Source: Chloroflexota bacterium (lineage in GTDB: Bacteria > Chloroflexota > Anaerolineae > B4-G1). From it: a stretch of DNA of 36,484 nucleotides. The notes under the pieces are model-generated. The model worked only from the letters and a program-made list of their open reading frames with translations, was not told where the DNA came from and did not search any database. The stretch lies in assembly GCA_024232355.1 (NCBI GenBank), contig JAAEPW010000905.1:1-36484 (forward strand), given 5' to 3'. The translations under genes were made by a program, and so were the position numbers. Of the stretch, positions 20,054 through 28,292 are shown in pieces. The first letter of the stretch is position 1. Each line of letters opens with the position of its first letter.

Positions 20054-22885
20054 CTAATAGGTATTCCGCTGCGCCGCCGCCCGCTGGTTCAAACTGTCCA
20101 GCGTAGCTAGATCACCAACGACCATCCCATTGACCACCGTCTGATTATTGACGGTGGTTTCGTTATTCGCCGCCGGACGGGGGGCGTTCAATTGCGCAGC
20201 TACCTGCGCCGCCCGCAATCCGCCTGTCATCAGGGATTTCATCTGTTCCTGATTCACTACCCACTCGCCCTCGCCGCCCTCGGCGACACGGATAATCTGC
20301 CCGCCCGGAGTTGCGGGGATGTAACCGCCGCTGGCAAACCCGAAGATGTCGCCGATAATTCCAGCGGAACCGATCCCACCGAATACACCACCCGTGAAAA
20401 TGGAGAATATACCGTTGGCAACCGCCCAGGCTAGCAGATTTTCAAACGCTTTCATTCCCATTTTTTCAAAATTATCCCACAGGTTGAAACTTTCGTCTGT
20501 GAAAATGCCATTGAAAGTCCCTGCTAACGCCATTGACACCTTAGCCATGCGGGTCTCGTATTCCGTTGCAGCCTCGTCTATCGCTGCCGTGCGGGCTGCC
20601 TTGTTTGTACCGACCACGGCGGCGGATAATTCTTTGTCCTTTTCGTGCATCGCCTCGAGCCAGCCGTCGATATAGGCTAGGCTGTCTTCTTTGCCCCGTT
20701 TTTCGTATTTTAACAGCTCGTCTTCCCGGGTTTCGCCTGCACCGCCGCCTCCGCCGCCGCCTTCCGAATCGTCTTTGGCGGCAGATAACGCAGACAAGGC
20801 AGCGGTTACTTCGCCCATTGATGCTGTCATGCTGGTTAGGTACGCAGCCCTGCGTTCCATTGCATCGTTATACGCCCGCTCCACCGCACCGGAAAATTTG
20901 CCCTGTAATTCCAACGCCGCCCGCTGCATTACCAGCTGTTGCCACCATGCGTCGTTATTTTCCTTTTGGAGCAGCAGTTTTCTGCCCATTGCTTCAACGG
21001 TCAAAATGTCAGCGTCGACGAGGGCGTTAGAGATCGCCTGCTGCTGTCTCATCAACACAAGATTGTTGCCTTCTAGCAGATTTTTCGACTGGAGCGTTCC
21101 GATTTGCCCGTCAATGGTACTGCTCAGGCGTTCGTATTCCGTCAACAATTCGGCGGCGTTGAGGGTGCTATCGACTTCCACGCCGTAGCGGGCTTCAATC
21201 GCCTCTCGGATTGCGTCGGCTTGTTTTTCCGTATCGCCCTGTAACCCGATAAACCTAGTCCGCTCGCTGTTCAATTCCTGCTGCACGGCTTGGATTTTTT
21301 CTATGGAATCCAGCTGCTCTAAGTAGTTGTTAACCTGCTCTTTACCTGCCTTTTCCATCGCTGCGCCAGCGTACAGCTCGTTGGCAATGTCAGCAATGTC
21401 GTACATCGCCTGCGCCTGCTGTTCTAGCACATTCGCTTGTATCAGGTTCCGCTCGGCTTCTAACTCCGCCGCTGCCAAGTTCTTGTAACTTTCGGTCAGC
21501 TCGTTGACCGCCTCGGCGGACTTGCCAAGTTCAATGGCTTCCGCCCGCTGGACTTCAATTTGATCTTTAGCGGTCTGGATTGACGCTAGTTGGCTTTCCG
21601 CCATTTTACGGCTGGCGGTAGCAGCGTCTAGCAGGGCTTGTTCGGTGGAATCGATTGACGCAATCAAACTGACAACAGCACCGACGGCGAGAGTTATCCA
21701 ACCGAACGGATTTGACCCCTGGAATGCTAGGATAGCCGCCCGGATTGCTAGAAACGCAGCCAGAACCAATTCCTTGTTTCGCCCTACCCAACTTGCAAGT
21801 TCCGCAAATCCAACTTTTAATTCCTCTTCCAAGACTTTTATATCTAATCCAACCTCTTCCATGCGATTTCCGAGGTTAATTAGCCGCATCTGCGCTTCGT
21901 TTTCAGCTTTCGACACTTTTGCTTGCATTGTTTGGGCGTAAACTTGGTACTGTGAGTCGATTAAGCCGACTTCACCCCTTACTTTTTCATAGGTAGCTCT
22001 TAATTCGTCCGTTCTGTCCAGTAATAGGGCAAAGTTACCCATATATCTAGCACCAAACAGTGTTTTTAGCTGGGCTGCCGACAGGTCAACCTCCGAAAGT
22101 TCGTCCATAATTCCAAGAAAATCTTCGGCTTCGACACCGAGGGATTCCAGCAAAGCCCGTTCCGTCTGGAAATTAGCGATGACCGTTTTCATCGCGAAAC
22201 CGGATTGTTGTAGATTCCGTCCAGTTTTAGACAATTGCGCTAACACGGCAATCGCTTCCGCCGCCCCGTCGCCCAATTGGATAAACGAACCGACGCTAGC
22301 CATTGTTGCGTCAGTCAATTCCTGTGCTGAACCGATAGCGTCCTGTTCTCCGGCGGCGACCATGTCGAATATCTTAGCCAGCGAGCCGTGCGTATCGCCA
22401 GCGGTAGCGGCGATCTTCGCCCCGTTTGCTAGGGATTGGGCAAAATCAGACCCCGTGGCAGCGGCGTAACGGGCGGCAGCTTCGACATCTTCCCAGACAT
22501 ACGCCATATTATCCGCCTGCCCCATTGCTGACAGATAATCGTACAGCCCTTGATTGACCGTTTCCAGCGCACCCGGGATTGTTCCTAGCGGACCATTTAT
22601 CAATGCCAGCAGGCGTTTTTCAGTTACGCCGATTTGCTGTTCATTTTGCCCCAGCATCCTGTTCATCTTCGCAACTTCAACCTGCCAGGTTGCATAGGCT
22701 CCTGTGGCTTTTTTTACGGCGGTGGAAACCAAACCATAGGCAGCCAGCACCGCTGCACCCATTATGGCGGCTTCTTTGGCAATCCCCTTGAATGTGGAAT
22801 TACCCTTTTTCCCGATGTCGTCAAACGCTTTTAGCACATTTTTTGTGCCAGTTACGCCAATATCTACTGTTGCTTTATTTGCCAT
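20054..22885 (-). CDS. Tail tape measure protein
   Basis: This 943-aa protein sets tail length and forms the DNA passage. It has an N-terminal hydrophobic segment (EAAIMGAAVLAAYGLVSTAVKKA), long helical regions, a central hydrophobic pair (LVLAAFLAIRAAILAFQGSNPFGWITLAVGAVVSLIAS, about 365-405), Gln/Ala/Glu-rich coiled coils, and a Gly-rich hinge (GGGGGGGAG) near 700. The C-terminus has GIFSIFTGGVFGGIGSAGII. This fits the TP901-type family. It overlaps the -1 frameshift chaperone ORF by 11 nt. Confidence 0.93.
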   Translation of the reverse strand: MANKATVDIGVTGTKNVLKAFDDIGKKGNSTFKGIAKEAAIMGAAVLAAYGLVSTAVKKATGAYATWQVEVAKMNRMLGQNEQQIGVTEKRLLALINGPLGTIPGALETVNQGLYDYLSAMGQADNMAYVWEDVEAAARYAAATGSDFAQSLANGAKIAATAGDTHGSLAKIFDMVAAGEQDAIGSAQELTDATMASVGSFIQLGDGAAEAIAVLAQLSKTGRNLQQSGFAMKTVIANFQTERALLESLGVEAEDFLGIMDELSEVDLSAAQLKTLFGARYMGNFALLLDRTDELRATYEKVRGEVGLIDSQYQVYAQTMQAKVSKAENEAQMRLINLGNRMEEVGLDIKVLEEELKVGFAELASWVGRNKELVLAAFLAIRAAILAFQGSNPFGWITLAVGAVVSLIASIDSTEQALLDAATASRKMAESQLASIQTAKDQIEVQRAEAIELGKSAEAVNELTESYKNLAAAELEAERNLIQANVLEQQAQAMYDIADIANELYAGAAMEKAGKEQVNNYLEQLDSIEKIQAVQQELNSERTRFIGLQGDTEKQADAIREAIEARYGVEVDSTLNAAELLTEYERLSSTIDGQIGTLQSKNLLEGNNLVLMRQQQAISNALVDADILTVEAMGRKLLLQKENNDAWWQQLVMQRAALELQGKFSGAVERAYNDAMERRAAYLTSMTASMGEVTAALSALSAAKDDSEGGGGGGGAGETREDELLKYEKRGKEDSLAYIDGWLEAMHEKDKELSAAVVGTNKAARTAAIDEAATEYETRMAKVSMALAGTFNGIFTDESFNLWDNFEKMGMKAFENLLAWAVANGIFSIFTGGVFGGIGSAGIIGDIFGFASGGYIPATPGGQIIRVAEGGEGEWVVNQEQMKSLMTGGLRAAQVAAQLNAPRPAANNETTVNNQTVVNGMVVGDLATLDSLNQRAAAQRNTY

Positions 22886-23878
22886 GCCTCTTTACCGCCT
22901 GTTTGTGCTGGTATTCTTTCTCTTTTGCCAGATTTTGCACAGAATAGATGATTGCGTACGCCATATTCAGGGGTTCTGCCATGAAATCGCTCAAACTTTG
23001 GTGGTTTTCCCCTGCTACGAACTTAAAATACTCTACTTCGCTCACAAAACGGGCAGGTTTACCCGTTTTTTTTTACCAAAATAAGCGTTGATGGTGTCGA
23101 TTGCCTGCTCGGATTCAGCAAATACCGTGGCGGGATCGATGATTGTCTCCAGCCATTCCACCACGCCCTTGTCAGGCGGGCTGTCGATTAGGCTATTCTC
23201 GGTATCTTCGACCTCAGCAAGCAGATTTTCAAGGCGCGCCATTTTTCGGCGGCGAGCATCCTGCCGTAGCGCACCCAATTTGCGGATTAGTCGTCGACCT
23301 TTGGTCGGTCTGCTATCCCAGCGGGCTATTCTGGCTCGCATCTCTTTAATTTGCAATTTGATATGTAATACCCGAAGGGGAAAAACTAGTGCGTAGAATT
23401 GTGCGTACATCACCTGCGAGTAGTCGGTCGGGAACCACCGCAGAGGGCTAATCCGCCGGAGGTAGTCAATGGAGGGTGCTAATTCCGCCGCCTTGTCGGG
23501 TTGTAGCACCGCCTGCACAGACAGTTGATAGGCTGACTGGCTCCTGTGGAATTGATTTAGGCGAATCCACCAACCGAAAGACGGCAAGGGGATAGTTACC
23601 TCCCCTTGCCGAGTCATTAGTCCAAAACCAGAATGGGTCAAGGCATCAAGGGACACCTTGCCGTTGCGCAATATCGTTTCGCCGTCGTCCTCTTCATCCG
23701 CAGGGGTCTCTACGAAACTCGCCGGAACCTCAAAACCAGACGGGGTCTGCACGACACCGTCTACAACCTTGTGGGCGTTAACCCTTTTCAGCTTCCGTCG
23801 CTCTTCCAATTGCGCCATCTGCCGATACTTGACCTCGGCATTGTGCATCTTCTTGTTCCACTCGGTTTGGATTGACAT
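22875..23878 (-). CDS. Tail assembly chaperone, -1 frameshift product
   Basis: The frame-0 gene (23878 to 23042) contains nine consecutive A's (23074-23066) preceding CGG. A -1 slip there reads T-G-K-P-A-R-F-V and remains open for 63 codons to TAA at 22875, 11 nt inside the tape-measure gene. The predicted product is about 334 aa. The extension includes HQSLSDFMAEPLNMAYAI and a charged helix. Long-tailed phages commonly make two tail chaperones by such slippage just before the tape-measure gene. A CGGG-N8-CCCG hairpin directly follows. Coordinates join two frames; the slip is inferred. Confidence 0.75.
23042..23878 (-). CDS. Tail assembly chaperone, frame-0 product
   Basis: This 278-aa protein starts at ATG 23878, with GTAGGGG upstream; an in-frame start at 23911 overlaps the tail tube gene. 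It has a charged N-terminal helix, a central region with GFGLMTRQGEVTIPLPSFGWW, and a helical C-terminal half (KLQIKEMRARIARWD, KMARLENLLAEVEDTE). It ends in FGKKKRVNLPVL after the A9 run. Large for a chaperone, it may also bind the tube; the call rests on position and frameshift. Confidence 0.75.
   Translation of the reverse strand: MSIQTEWNKKMHNAEVKYRQMAQLEERRKLKRVNAHKVVDGVVQTPSGFEVPASFVETPADEEDDGETILRNGKVSLDALTHSGFGLMTRQGEVTIPLPSFGWWIRLNQFHRSQSAYQLSVQAVLQPDKAAELAPSIDYLRRISPLRWFPTDYSQVMYAQFYALVFPLRVLHIKLQIKEMRARIARWDSRPTKGRRLIRKLGALRQDARRRKMARLENLLAEVEDTENSLIDSPPDKGVVEWLETIIDPATVFAESEQAIDTINAYFGKKKRVNLPVL
23066..23074 (-). promoter_or_regulatory. A9 slippery site for -1 frameshift
   Basis: GGT-AAA-AAA-AAA-CGG in frame 0 offers the A-AAA-AAA slip. 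The dyad AAAACGGG-TAAACCTG-CCCGTTTT begins inside the site and could either stimulate slippage or weakly terminate transcription. Confidence 0.75.
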
Positions 23879-23885
23879 TTTTCCC

Positions 23886-24656
23886 CTACTGGAGCGGCTG
23901 GTAAAGCACAAGGTCAGTCGCCGGGGTGCGGATGTTCGCAGTTCCGGAGATTTCGTAGCTGCCGTCGTTGTCCTTTTTCGCCGTCAAGAGGTTAATCGAG
24001 CCGTCAAAGACGATGTTTTTCAAGATCAGCGCATAACCGGATTTGGTCGTTCCGGTATCGCATTCGCCGTCCATCGTGTTGACTGGTCCCCATGCGTACA
24101 TATCGACCTCGCAGGGCAGGTTAGCCGTCAGGACTGACTTCAACCCTGCAACATTTGCACCTGAAAAAATGACCCTGAAAGTACCAGTTACGGCGGCGTT
24201 GAGCGTCAGGACTGTTCCTGCAACGGAAAACTCGCCAGCGGCGGGGACACCAGTAAAGATGCGCTCCAGCTCCACGCCGTCTGAGTCGTAGCAACAGACA
24301 TAGTCATCATCTACAGGGGCAACAGACAGCGCACCTGTACCCGTGGTAACAGCTACCTCTTCGTCGACATCATCAGCTCCGGCGGTTGAGCTGGACAGCG
24401 AATGCAGAAAATCGGTAAACTCAGCATTCCAGCCGCCAGCGGTGAACTTAACAGATACAGTCCGGCTGTTGACGACCTTACCAACGGTCATGGACTCGGC
24501 ATTTTCCCAGTCCAGCGTTCCATAATCGATGTCAAGCGTCAGCTCCCGTGCGCCCGGGACTGCACACTCGGTCATCGTAGCACCCGACCCACGACTCAAC
24601 AGGATTTTGTTCGGGCCGATAATGTTGTATCCGCCCTTAATGTTTGGACTTGCCAT
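23886..24656 (-). CDS. Major tail tube protein
   Basis: This 256-aa beta-rich protein is upstream of the chaperone and tape measure. The N-terminus (NIIGPNKILLSRGSGAT) and the segments ELTLDIDYGTLDWENAES and LKNIVFDGSINLLTAKKDND with the end YEISGTANIRTPATDLVLY fit a tube subunit with a central Ig-like insertion (about 105-165, GTGALSVAPVDDDYVCCYDS). The insertion resembles domains decorating other siphophage tubes. It overlaps the preceding small gene by 20 nt. Confidence 0.82.
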   Translation of the reverse strand: MASPNIKGGYNIIGPNKILLSRGSGATMTECAVPGARELTLDIDYGTLDWENAESMTVGKVVNSRTVSVKFTAGGWNAEFTDFLHSLSSSTAGADDVDEEVAVTTGTGALSVAPVDDDYVCCYDSDGVELERIFTGVPAAGEFSVAGTVLTLNAAVTGTFRVIFSGANVAGLKSVLTANLPCEVDMYAWGPVNTMDGECDTGTTKSGYALILKNIVFDGSINLLTAKKDNDGSYEISGTANIRTPATDLVLYQPLQ

Positions 24657-24846
24657 CGTCTACCTCTTTTCCCTTTTTCGGCTTTTCTTTCACCGAATTG
24701 TCAATAACATCGATAATCTTCCACTGGTTGTGGTTGATTTTAGCGATTTTGAGCTGCTTTGCGGTGGGATTTTCCACTACATCGCCAGCCATGTACGCTT
24801 TAGCACCCAGTTTTGAGTGGCAACGCTTGCAAATAAGGCGTTTCAC
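24637..24846 (-). CDS. Small basic protein with CxxC
   Basis: This 69-aa protein starts MKRLICKRCHSKLGAKAYM, with one CxxC pair, followed by a beta-like stretch (HNQWKIIDVIDNSV) and a Lys-rich tail (KEKPKKGKEVDDGKSKH). It lies between a connector-type gene and the tail tube. A half zinc ribbon could dimerise around a metal. It may be a minor neck or tail component; the function is not recognised. Confidence 0.75.
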   Translation of the reverse strand: MKRLICKRCHSKLGAKAYMAGDVVENPTAKQLKIAKINHNQWKIIDVIDNSVKEKPKKGKEVDDGKSKH

Positions 24847-24855
24847 GGTGTTTTC

Positions 24856-25389
24856 CTACCCTTCCGTTGACGAAACAGCGTTAAGTGTCATGTTTATCGT
24901 ATGTGTTACACCAATATAGGTGCTTTCCCCGTGTTCCTGCGGATCGTATGTAACAGTGCTAATTGTACCAACATTGTTAATTGCGGCGGCAAAGTATGCC
25001 GATTCAGTCGTGCCGTCTGGCTTGTACCGGCTAATCTCTTTGCCGTTCATCGGCGACTCGATAATCGTATGGATAATCAACTCAGATGTTTGTTGCAGCA
25101 GGGACATCTCAATGCCCGTCTGCTCTGGGTTGACCTTTTTTAGGATGTCCAGCCGAACCCTGGATTGCACGGGCAGATACGATTCGTATGTTTTTTCCGC
25201 GCCGTACCTAATCGCGATCACTAGCTGTTTGTCCAGCGGGTAGGGAAAATCCGCGCCATGAGTCCACAGCCCCAAGACTAGATTTTCAACCAGTTTAGCA
25301 CCTGACACCTCCCACGCCGTCTCGATTTGATCACCGAGGGTCATCAGATACTTGCCCAAACCAACAGTGCATAATTGATCAATGGTCAT
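24856..25389 (-). CDS. Head-tail joining or tail terminator protein
   Basis: This 177-aa protein overlaps the morphogenesis gene by 11 nt. Features are a helical N-terminus (LCTVGLGKYLMTLGDQIETAW), ISRYKPDGTTESAYFAAAIN and a beta-rich end (GESTYIGVTHTINMTLNAV). The location, after the gpG-like protein and before the tail tube, is where the tail terminator is usually found. No sequence motif confirms it. Confidence 0.7.
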   Translation of the reverse strand: MTIDQLCTVGLGKYLMTLGDQIETAWEVSGAKLVENLVLGLWTHGADFPYPLDKQLVIAIRYGAEKTYESYLPVQSRVRLDILKKVNPEQTGIEMSLLQQTSELIIHTIIESPMNGKEISRYKPDGTTESAYFAAAINNVGTISTVTYDPQEHGESTYIGVTHTINMTLNAVSSTEG

Positions 25390-25759
25390 TTGCTACCTCG
25401 GCGATTGCGTTTTCAAGCTGTTCAATCTCGGAACGGTCAAGCCAGAGTGATTCACGGCGGGGCATAATGTCTGTTCCGTATTCGTGATAGGGGGCGTAGT
25501 CAGTGCCGAACCCTACCCTAATTCTCTCCGGTGTCATTTCGTAGATTTTCAACGAATCAATCATCTTGCCAGATTCCAGCAGCATCTTGTTGGTTGTCTT
25601 CGTTGCCCATGTCTGGGCTTTCAAATCTGACCACTTGCCGGACGGGTCTCTATCCTCTTCCCAGTGCCTCTTGACGAACGAGAATAGCATAGCGGCTATA
25701 ATCTCTGCGGCGTGTTCCGCATCAAACGATATATCAATATCATAGGTTGCTTTTAGCAT
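25379..25759 (-). CDS. Phage virion morphogenesis protein (Mu gpG-like)
   Basis: This 126-aa protein matches the virion morphogenesis/tail completion family: WSDLKAQTWATKTTNKMLLESGKMIDSL followed by VGFGTDYAPYHEYGTD and MPRRESLWLD. In Mu and HK97-like phages such proteins complete the tail-joining end or the capsid-tail connector. The motif YHEYGT is characteristic. It is the first gene after non-coding element b. No P1-P5-like promoter was found upstream. Confidence 0.88.
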   Translation of the reverse strand: MLKATYDIDISFDAEHAAEIIAAMLFSFVKRHWEEDRDPSGKWSDLKAQTWATKTTNKMLLESGKMIDSLKIYEMTPERIRVGFGTDYAPYHEYGTDIMPRRESLWLDRSEIEQLENAIAEVANDH

Positions 25760-25809
25760 CGCTATCTCGTTGTTATTACTGGACTTACGGACACCCGTGT
25801 TAGTCCTCT

Positions 25810-26035
25810 AATCCCAGCGGTAGAAATTAGTCATAAGGTGTTGTAATCGCTAGACTTATTCCTTGTCCAGCCTCAAAACAGGCGGGTTATAGTGCGGATT
25901 CCGAATTAAAGTCGCTATACGGGCAAATATGAGCGTCAATTAAAGTCGTTTTAAGCAAGGTGTAGTCAAGTTGGTTTCAAAGTCGTTTTGAGCTATAAAA
26001 TCGCTATACATGCCCTCACGGGGGGTAGGCGGCTA
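25810..26035 (+). repeat. Non-coding repeat element b
   Basis: This is the plus-strand counterpart of element a, also 226 bp. The first 93 bp (25810-25902) have two mismatches. It carries the core GGCGGGTTATAGTGCGG (25881-25897), dyads TTAAAGTCGTTTTAA and TCAAAGTCGTTTTGA, and TAAAATCGCTATACA. It fills the gap between the connector gene and the morphogenesis gene and runs antisense to them; its end overlaps the connector stop codon. Confidence 0.85.
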
Positions 26036-26446
26036 AGTAACAGCCACCCCGTCCACAAAGTAACTGATACCTACCAGCGTGCCGCCCATGACAGCGGGGT
26101 TAGCCATTGCATCTGCCATTGTTTCACGGTATCGTTCCCACAGCCGCTCGCCCCGGGTTGACCCCTCGGCGATCTCCCGCTCGAAGCTGGACACGATCAC
26201 GGCGGAGGTACGCAACAAATCTAATTCAATCGCAACTTCGGAGGCGGAGGGAATTGAGGTCAACCGTTCTAGCTTGCCGTCGGTTAACGCCGTGGAAGCA
26301 TCCAGTAATGTCTGGATAATGGCATCGGGATACCTATCAGCGGCGGGCGTGTTCCCCAGATCGTCGGTCAGGGTAACACCATAATCTGTACCGTCCGCAG
26401 GTTTGGATAGGTAACTTTTCAGCTGGGCAACAGTTGCGTAACTCAT
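26033..26446 (-). CDS. Head-tail connector (gp36/DUF1320-like)
   Basis: This 137-aa protein begins MSYATVAQLKSYLSKPADG, contains AIIQTLLDASTALTDGKLER and a helical region ending FEREIAEGSTRGERLWERYR. Small helical connectors with this start (Y-A-T-V-x-x-L-K-x-Y) follow the capsid gene in Mu-like and HK97-like head modules. It lies after the capsid gene with a GC-rich hairpin between. Confidence 0.82.
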   Translation of the reverse strand: MSYATVAQLKSYLSKPADGTDYGVTLTDDLGNTPAADRYPDAIIQTLLDASTALTDGKLERLTSIPSASEVAIELDLLRTSAVIVSSFEREIAEGSTRGERLWERYRETMADAMANPAVMGGTLVGISYFVDGVAVT

Positions 26447-26472
26447 GGTATCCTAACGATTTATGATTGCGA

Positions 26473-26488
26473 GGGGGCGATTGCCCCC
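26473..26488. terminator. GC hairpin after the capsid gene
   Basis: GGGGGC-GATT-GCCCCC sits 7 nt after the capsid stop codon. On the minus strand, the sense direction, it has no T-run, so it may stabilise the capsid mRNA 3' end or attenuate. On the plus strand a TTTTT run follows it. Confidence 0.5.
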
Positions 26489-26494
26489 CTGTTT

Positions 26495-27451
26495 TTACAG
26501 AACTAGCAGAGACGACATCCATACGGAGCCAGTCATTGCCATGCGTACGGAGTGATACCAGTTGTAACCGATATTCCCGTTTGAACCACGGGGCGGAATC
26601 AGCGTTTCGCTGTAAACTTCCGACCAGTAGAATCCAGGAACAATATCGGTGGGCTTGCGGGTGATAATCACGGTATCGTCAGCCAGCCCGCCGAGAACGA
26701 TATGCGGCAGGTTCTTGTAGAACATGTTATCGCCAGTGGCACTGATACTTTGCGCGTTCTCGTACTGCTGGAAAATCGTTTTGAGGTTAGGGGCGACGAT
26801 AATCAAACCATTGGCGGCAAGATCGTTGCCCATGCCCAAAGGTGTACCCAGCGCATCAGGCAGTGCTTCCCAGGCGGCGACAGACGCTAGCAGATACCCA
26901 TAATGCGTAGCATCGAATGCGTCAATCTTGTCCGTCAGGTAATTGCTGAAGGTAGTGCCGCCCAGCTCGTGAGTCGTGTCGAACCAATGACTAGCAGGAA
27001 CATCATCATAACGGGCATAAATGTTGCCGCCCGTGCCGTACATAGCCTTGCACAGCTTCGCCAGCTCGGAAGTTGCGAAGGTTACATAGCCATTGAACGC
27101 CCTATTGACCATAGCGGTACAGTTAAACTCTTCGCTAGTCAAATCGGCAACATCGTTAACACCCAACGCAATACGCTTGGTGTATTCCTTGATTGCCCAG
27201 GTGGACTCGTAACCTCTGAATCCGCCAGCATTTAGCGGCTGGTTGAGATTCAGTTCGTAGACAGCGTCCTCGACATATCCCGAATTGTCAATGGTGGTCT
27301 GGCTTCGCCCGCCGGATCGCATATCGTACTTGGCGATCCCCTGGGCGTTGCCAGCGAATTTGATGGTATCAAGGGCGTTGGTGAACGCATTGCGGTCGTT
27401 AACAGTACCGGCAACTGCGGTCAAGTTGTTCTGTAGTAAATCGACAGCCAT
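26495..27451 (-). CDS. Major capsid protein
   Basis: This 318-aa protein occupies the expected capsid position after protease and decoration genes. Segments such as QPLNAGGFRGYESTWAIKEY, LGVNDVADLTSEEFN, SHWFDTTHELGGTTFSNYL and TDIVPGFYWSEVYSETLIPP match the Mu gpT-like group of HK97-fold capsids. The end YNWYHSVRMAMTGSVWMSS is the final beta strand region. A distinct decoration protein gene lies upstream. It starts at 27451 with AAAGGAGGACAGA. Confidence 0.88.
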   Translation of the reverse strand: MAVDLLQNNLTAVAGTVNDRNAFTNALDTIKFAGNAQGIAKYDMRSGGRSQTTIDNSGYVEDAVYELNLNQPLNAGGFRGYESTWAIKEYTKRIALGVNDVADLTSEEFNCTAMVNRAFNGYVTFATSELAKLCKAMYGTGGNIYARYDDVPASHWFDTTHELGGTTFSNYLTDKIDAFDATHYGYLLASVAAWEALPDALGTPLGMGNDLAANGLIIVAPNLKTIFQQYENAQSISATGDNMFYKNLPHIVLGGLADDTVIITRKPTDIVPGFYWSEVYSETLIPPRGSNGNIGYNWYHSVRMAMTGSVWMSSLLVL

Positions 27452-27465
27452 TCTGTCCTCCTTTC

Positions 27466-27864
27466 TTAGCTAAAATCCAGACGGACACGGGCAAAGCCTG
27501 CGCCAGCTTGGGTTGCGGGGACGGGGGTATGATCGGATAGGCTGATAACATATTCAACCAGCCAACCAATCTTGACGGTGTTAGATGATCCGGTGTGTGT
27601 ACCCTCGGTTGCGCTGATAATGTACAATTCCTGCCCTAATTCAGCGTCAGCGTCAACGGCGAGAATAATATCACCGCCGGTAATGGTACGCACAACGCCG
27701 CCGTCATAATCGGCGATCGCCAAACCGAGGCAATGCGCACCTGCGGTATCGGCACCGACCACGGGCGCACCTGCGCTAGTTGCCATCATCAGGTTGCCAG
27801 CTACCACCGTAGTCGTTGCGGTGGTGTAGTGGATAACCGATTCTGGGTTGGTGTACTGCTTCAT
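27466..27864 (-). CDS. Capsid decoration protein (DUF2190-like)
   Basis: This 132-aa protein starts in a TAATG overlap with the protease stop (27864). Residues VVAGNLMMATSAGAPVVGAD and DYDGGVVRTITGGDIILAVD with the ending ATQAGAGFARVRLDFS fit the DUF2190 family that stabilises capsids. It lies between protease/scaffold and capsid, the usual place. Confidence 0.85.
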   Translation of the reverse strand: MKQYTNPESVIHYTTATTTVVAGNLMMATSAGAPVVGADTAGAHCLGLAIADYDGGVVRTITGGDIILAVDADAELGQELYIISATEGTHTGSSNTVKIGWLVEYVISLSDHTPVPATQAGAGFARVRLDFS

Positions 27865-28292
27865 TATTTCGCCTCCCTAGCCTTTTTCAGGCTTTCCTGG
27901 TACTTCTGTTTTTGGATGTCTGCAACAGTTGCGTTTTCCGACTCCTGCATACGGGTTTTGGGGCTGTTTTTGGTCGGTTTGTTAGCCGATTTGAGATGAT
28001 CGTACTGCTCTGGGTGGTCGGCGTAGTAAGCCCGCTCACCCTTCAGCTTTTCGACCATGCCAGGCTCGAAATTATCCGATTTGAGCTTGTCAATCCACTC
28101 AGCGTCGGCTTTCGCCTCAGCATCGGATTTGTACTTTTCGACCTCTGCTTCCAGCTTCGCCTTTTCCGATTTAGCGGTTTCCAGCTCGGCGTTAGCACTT
28201 TTCAGCTTGTCCTCGGACTCGCTGAGATCACTTTTGAACTTGTTCGCCTCGCTTTCTGCCCTAATCGCTTTCTCTTGCCATTCTGCACCCAT
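27864..28292 (-). CDS. Nested scaffold protein from internal start
   Basis: An in-frame ATG at 28292 (residue 211 of the fusion, MGAEWQEKAIRAESEANKF) has GAGGGAGAAGATACC upstream, a good ribosome site. It would produce the 142-aa coiled-coil scaffold alone, as lambda Nu3 is made from within gene C. It lies at the boundary of protease and scaffold domains. Confidence 0.6.
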   Translation of the reverse strand: MGAEWQEKAIRAESEANKFKSDLSESEDKLKSANAELETAKSEKAKLEAEVEKYKSDAEAKADAEWIDKLKSDNFEPGMVEKLKGERAYYADHPEQYDHLKSANKPTKNSPKTRMQESENATVADIQKQKYQESLKKAREAK

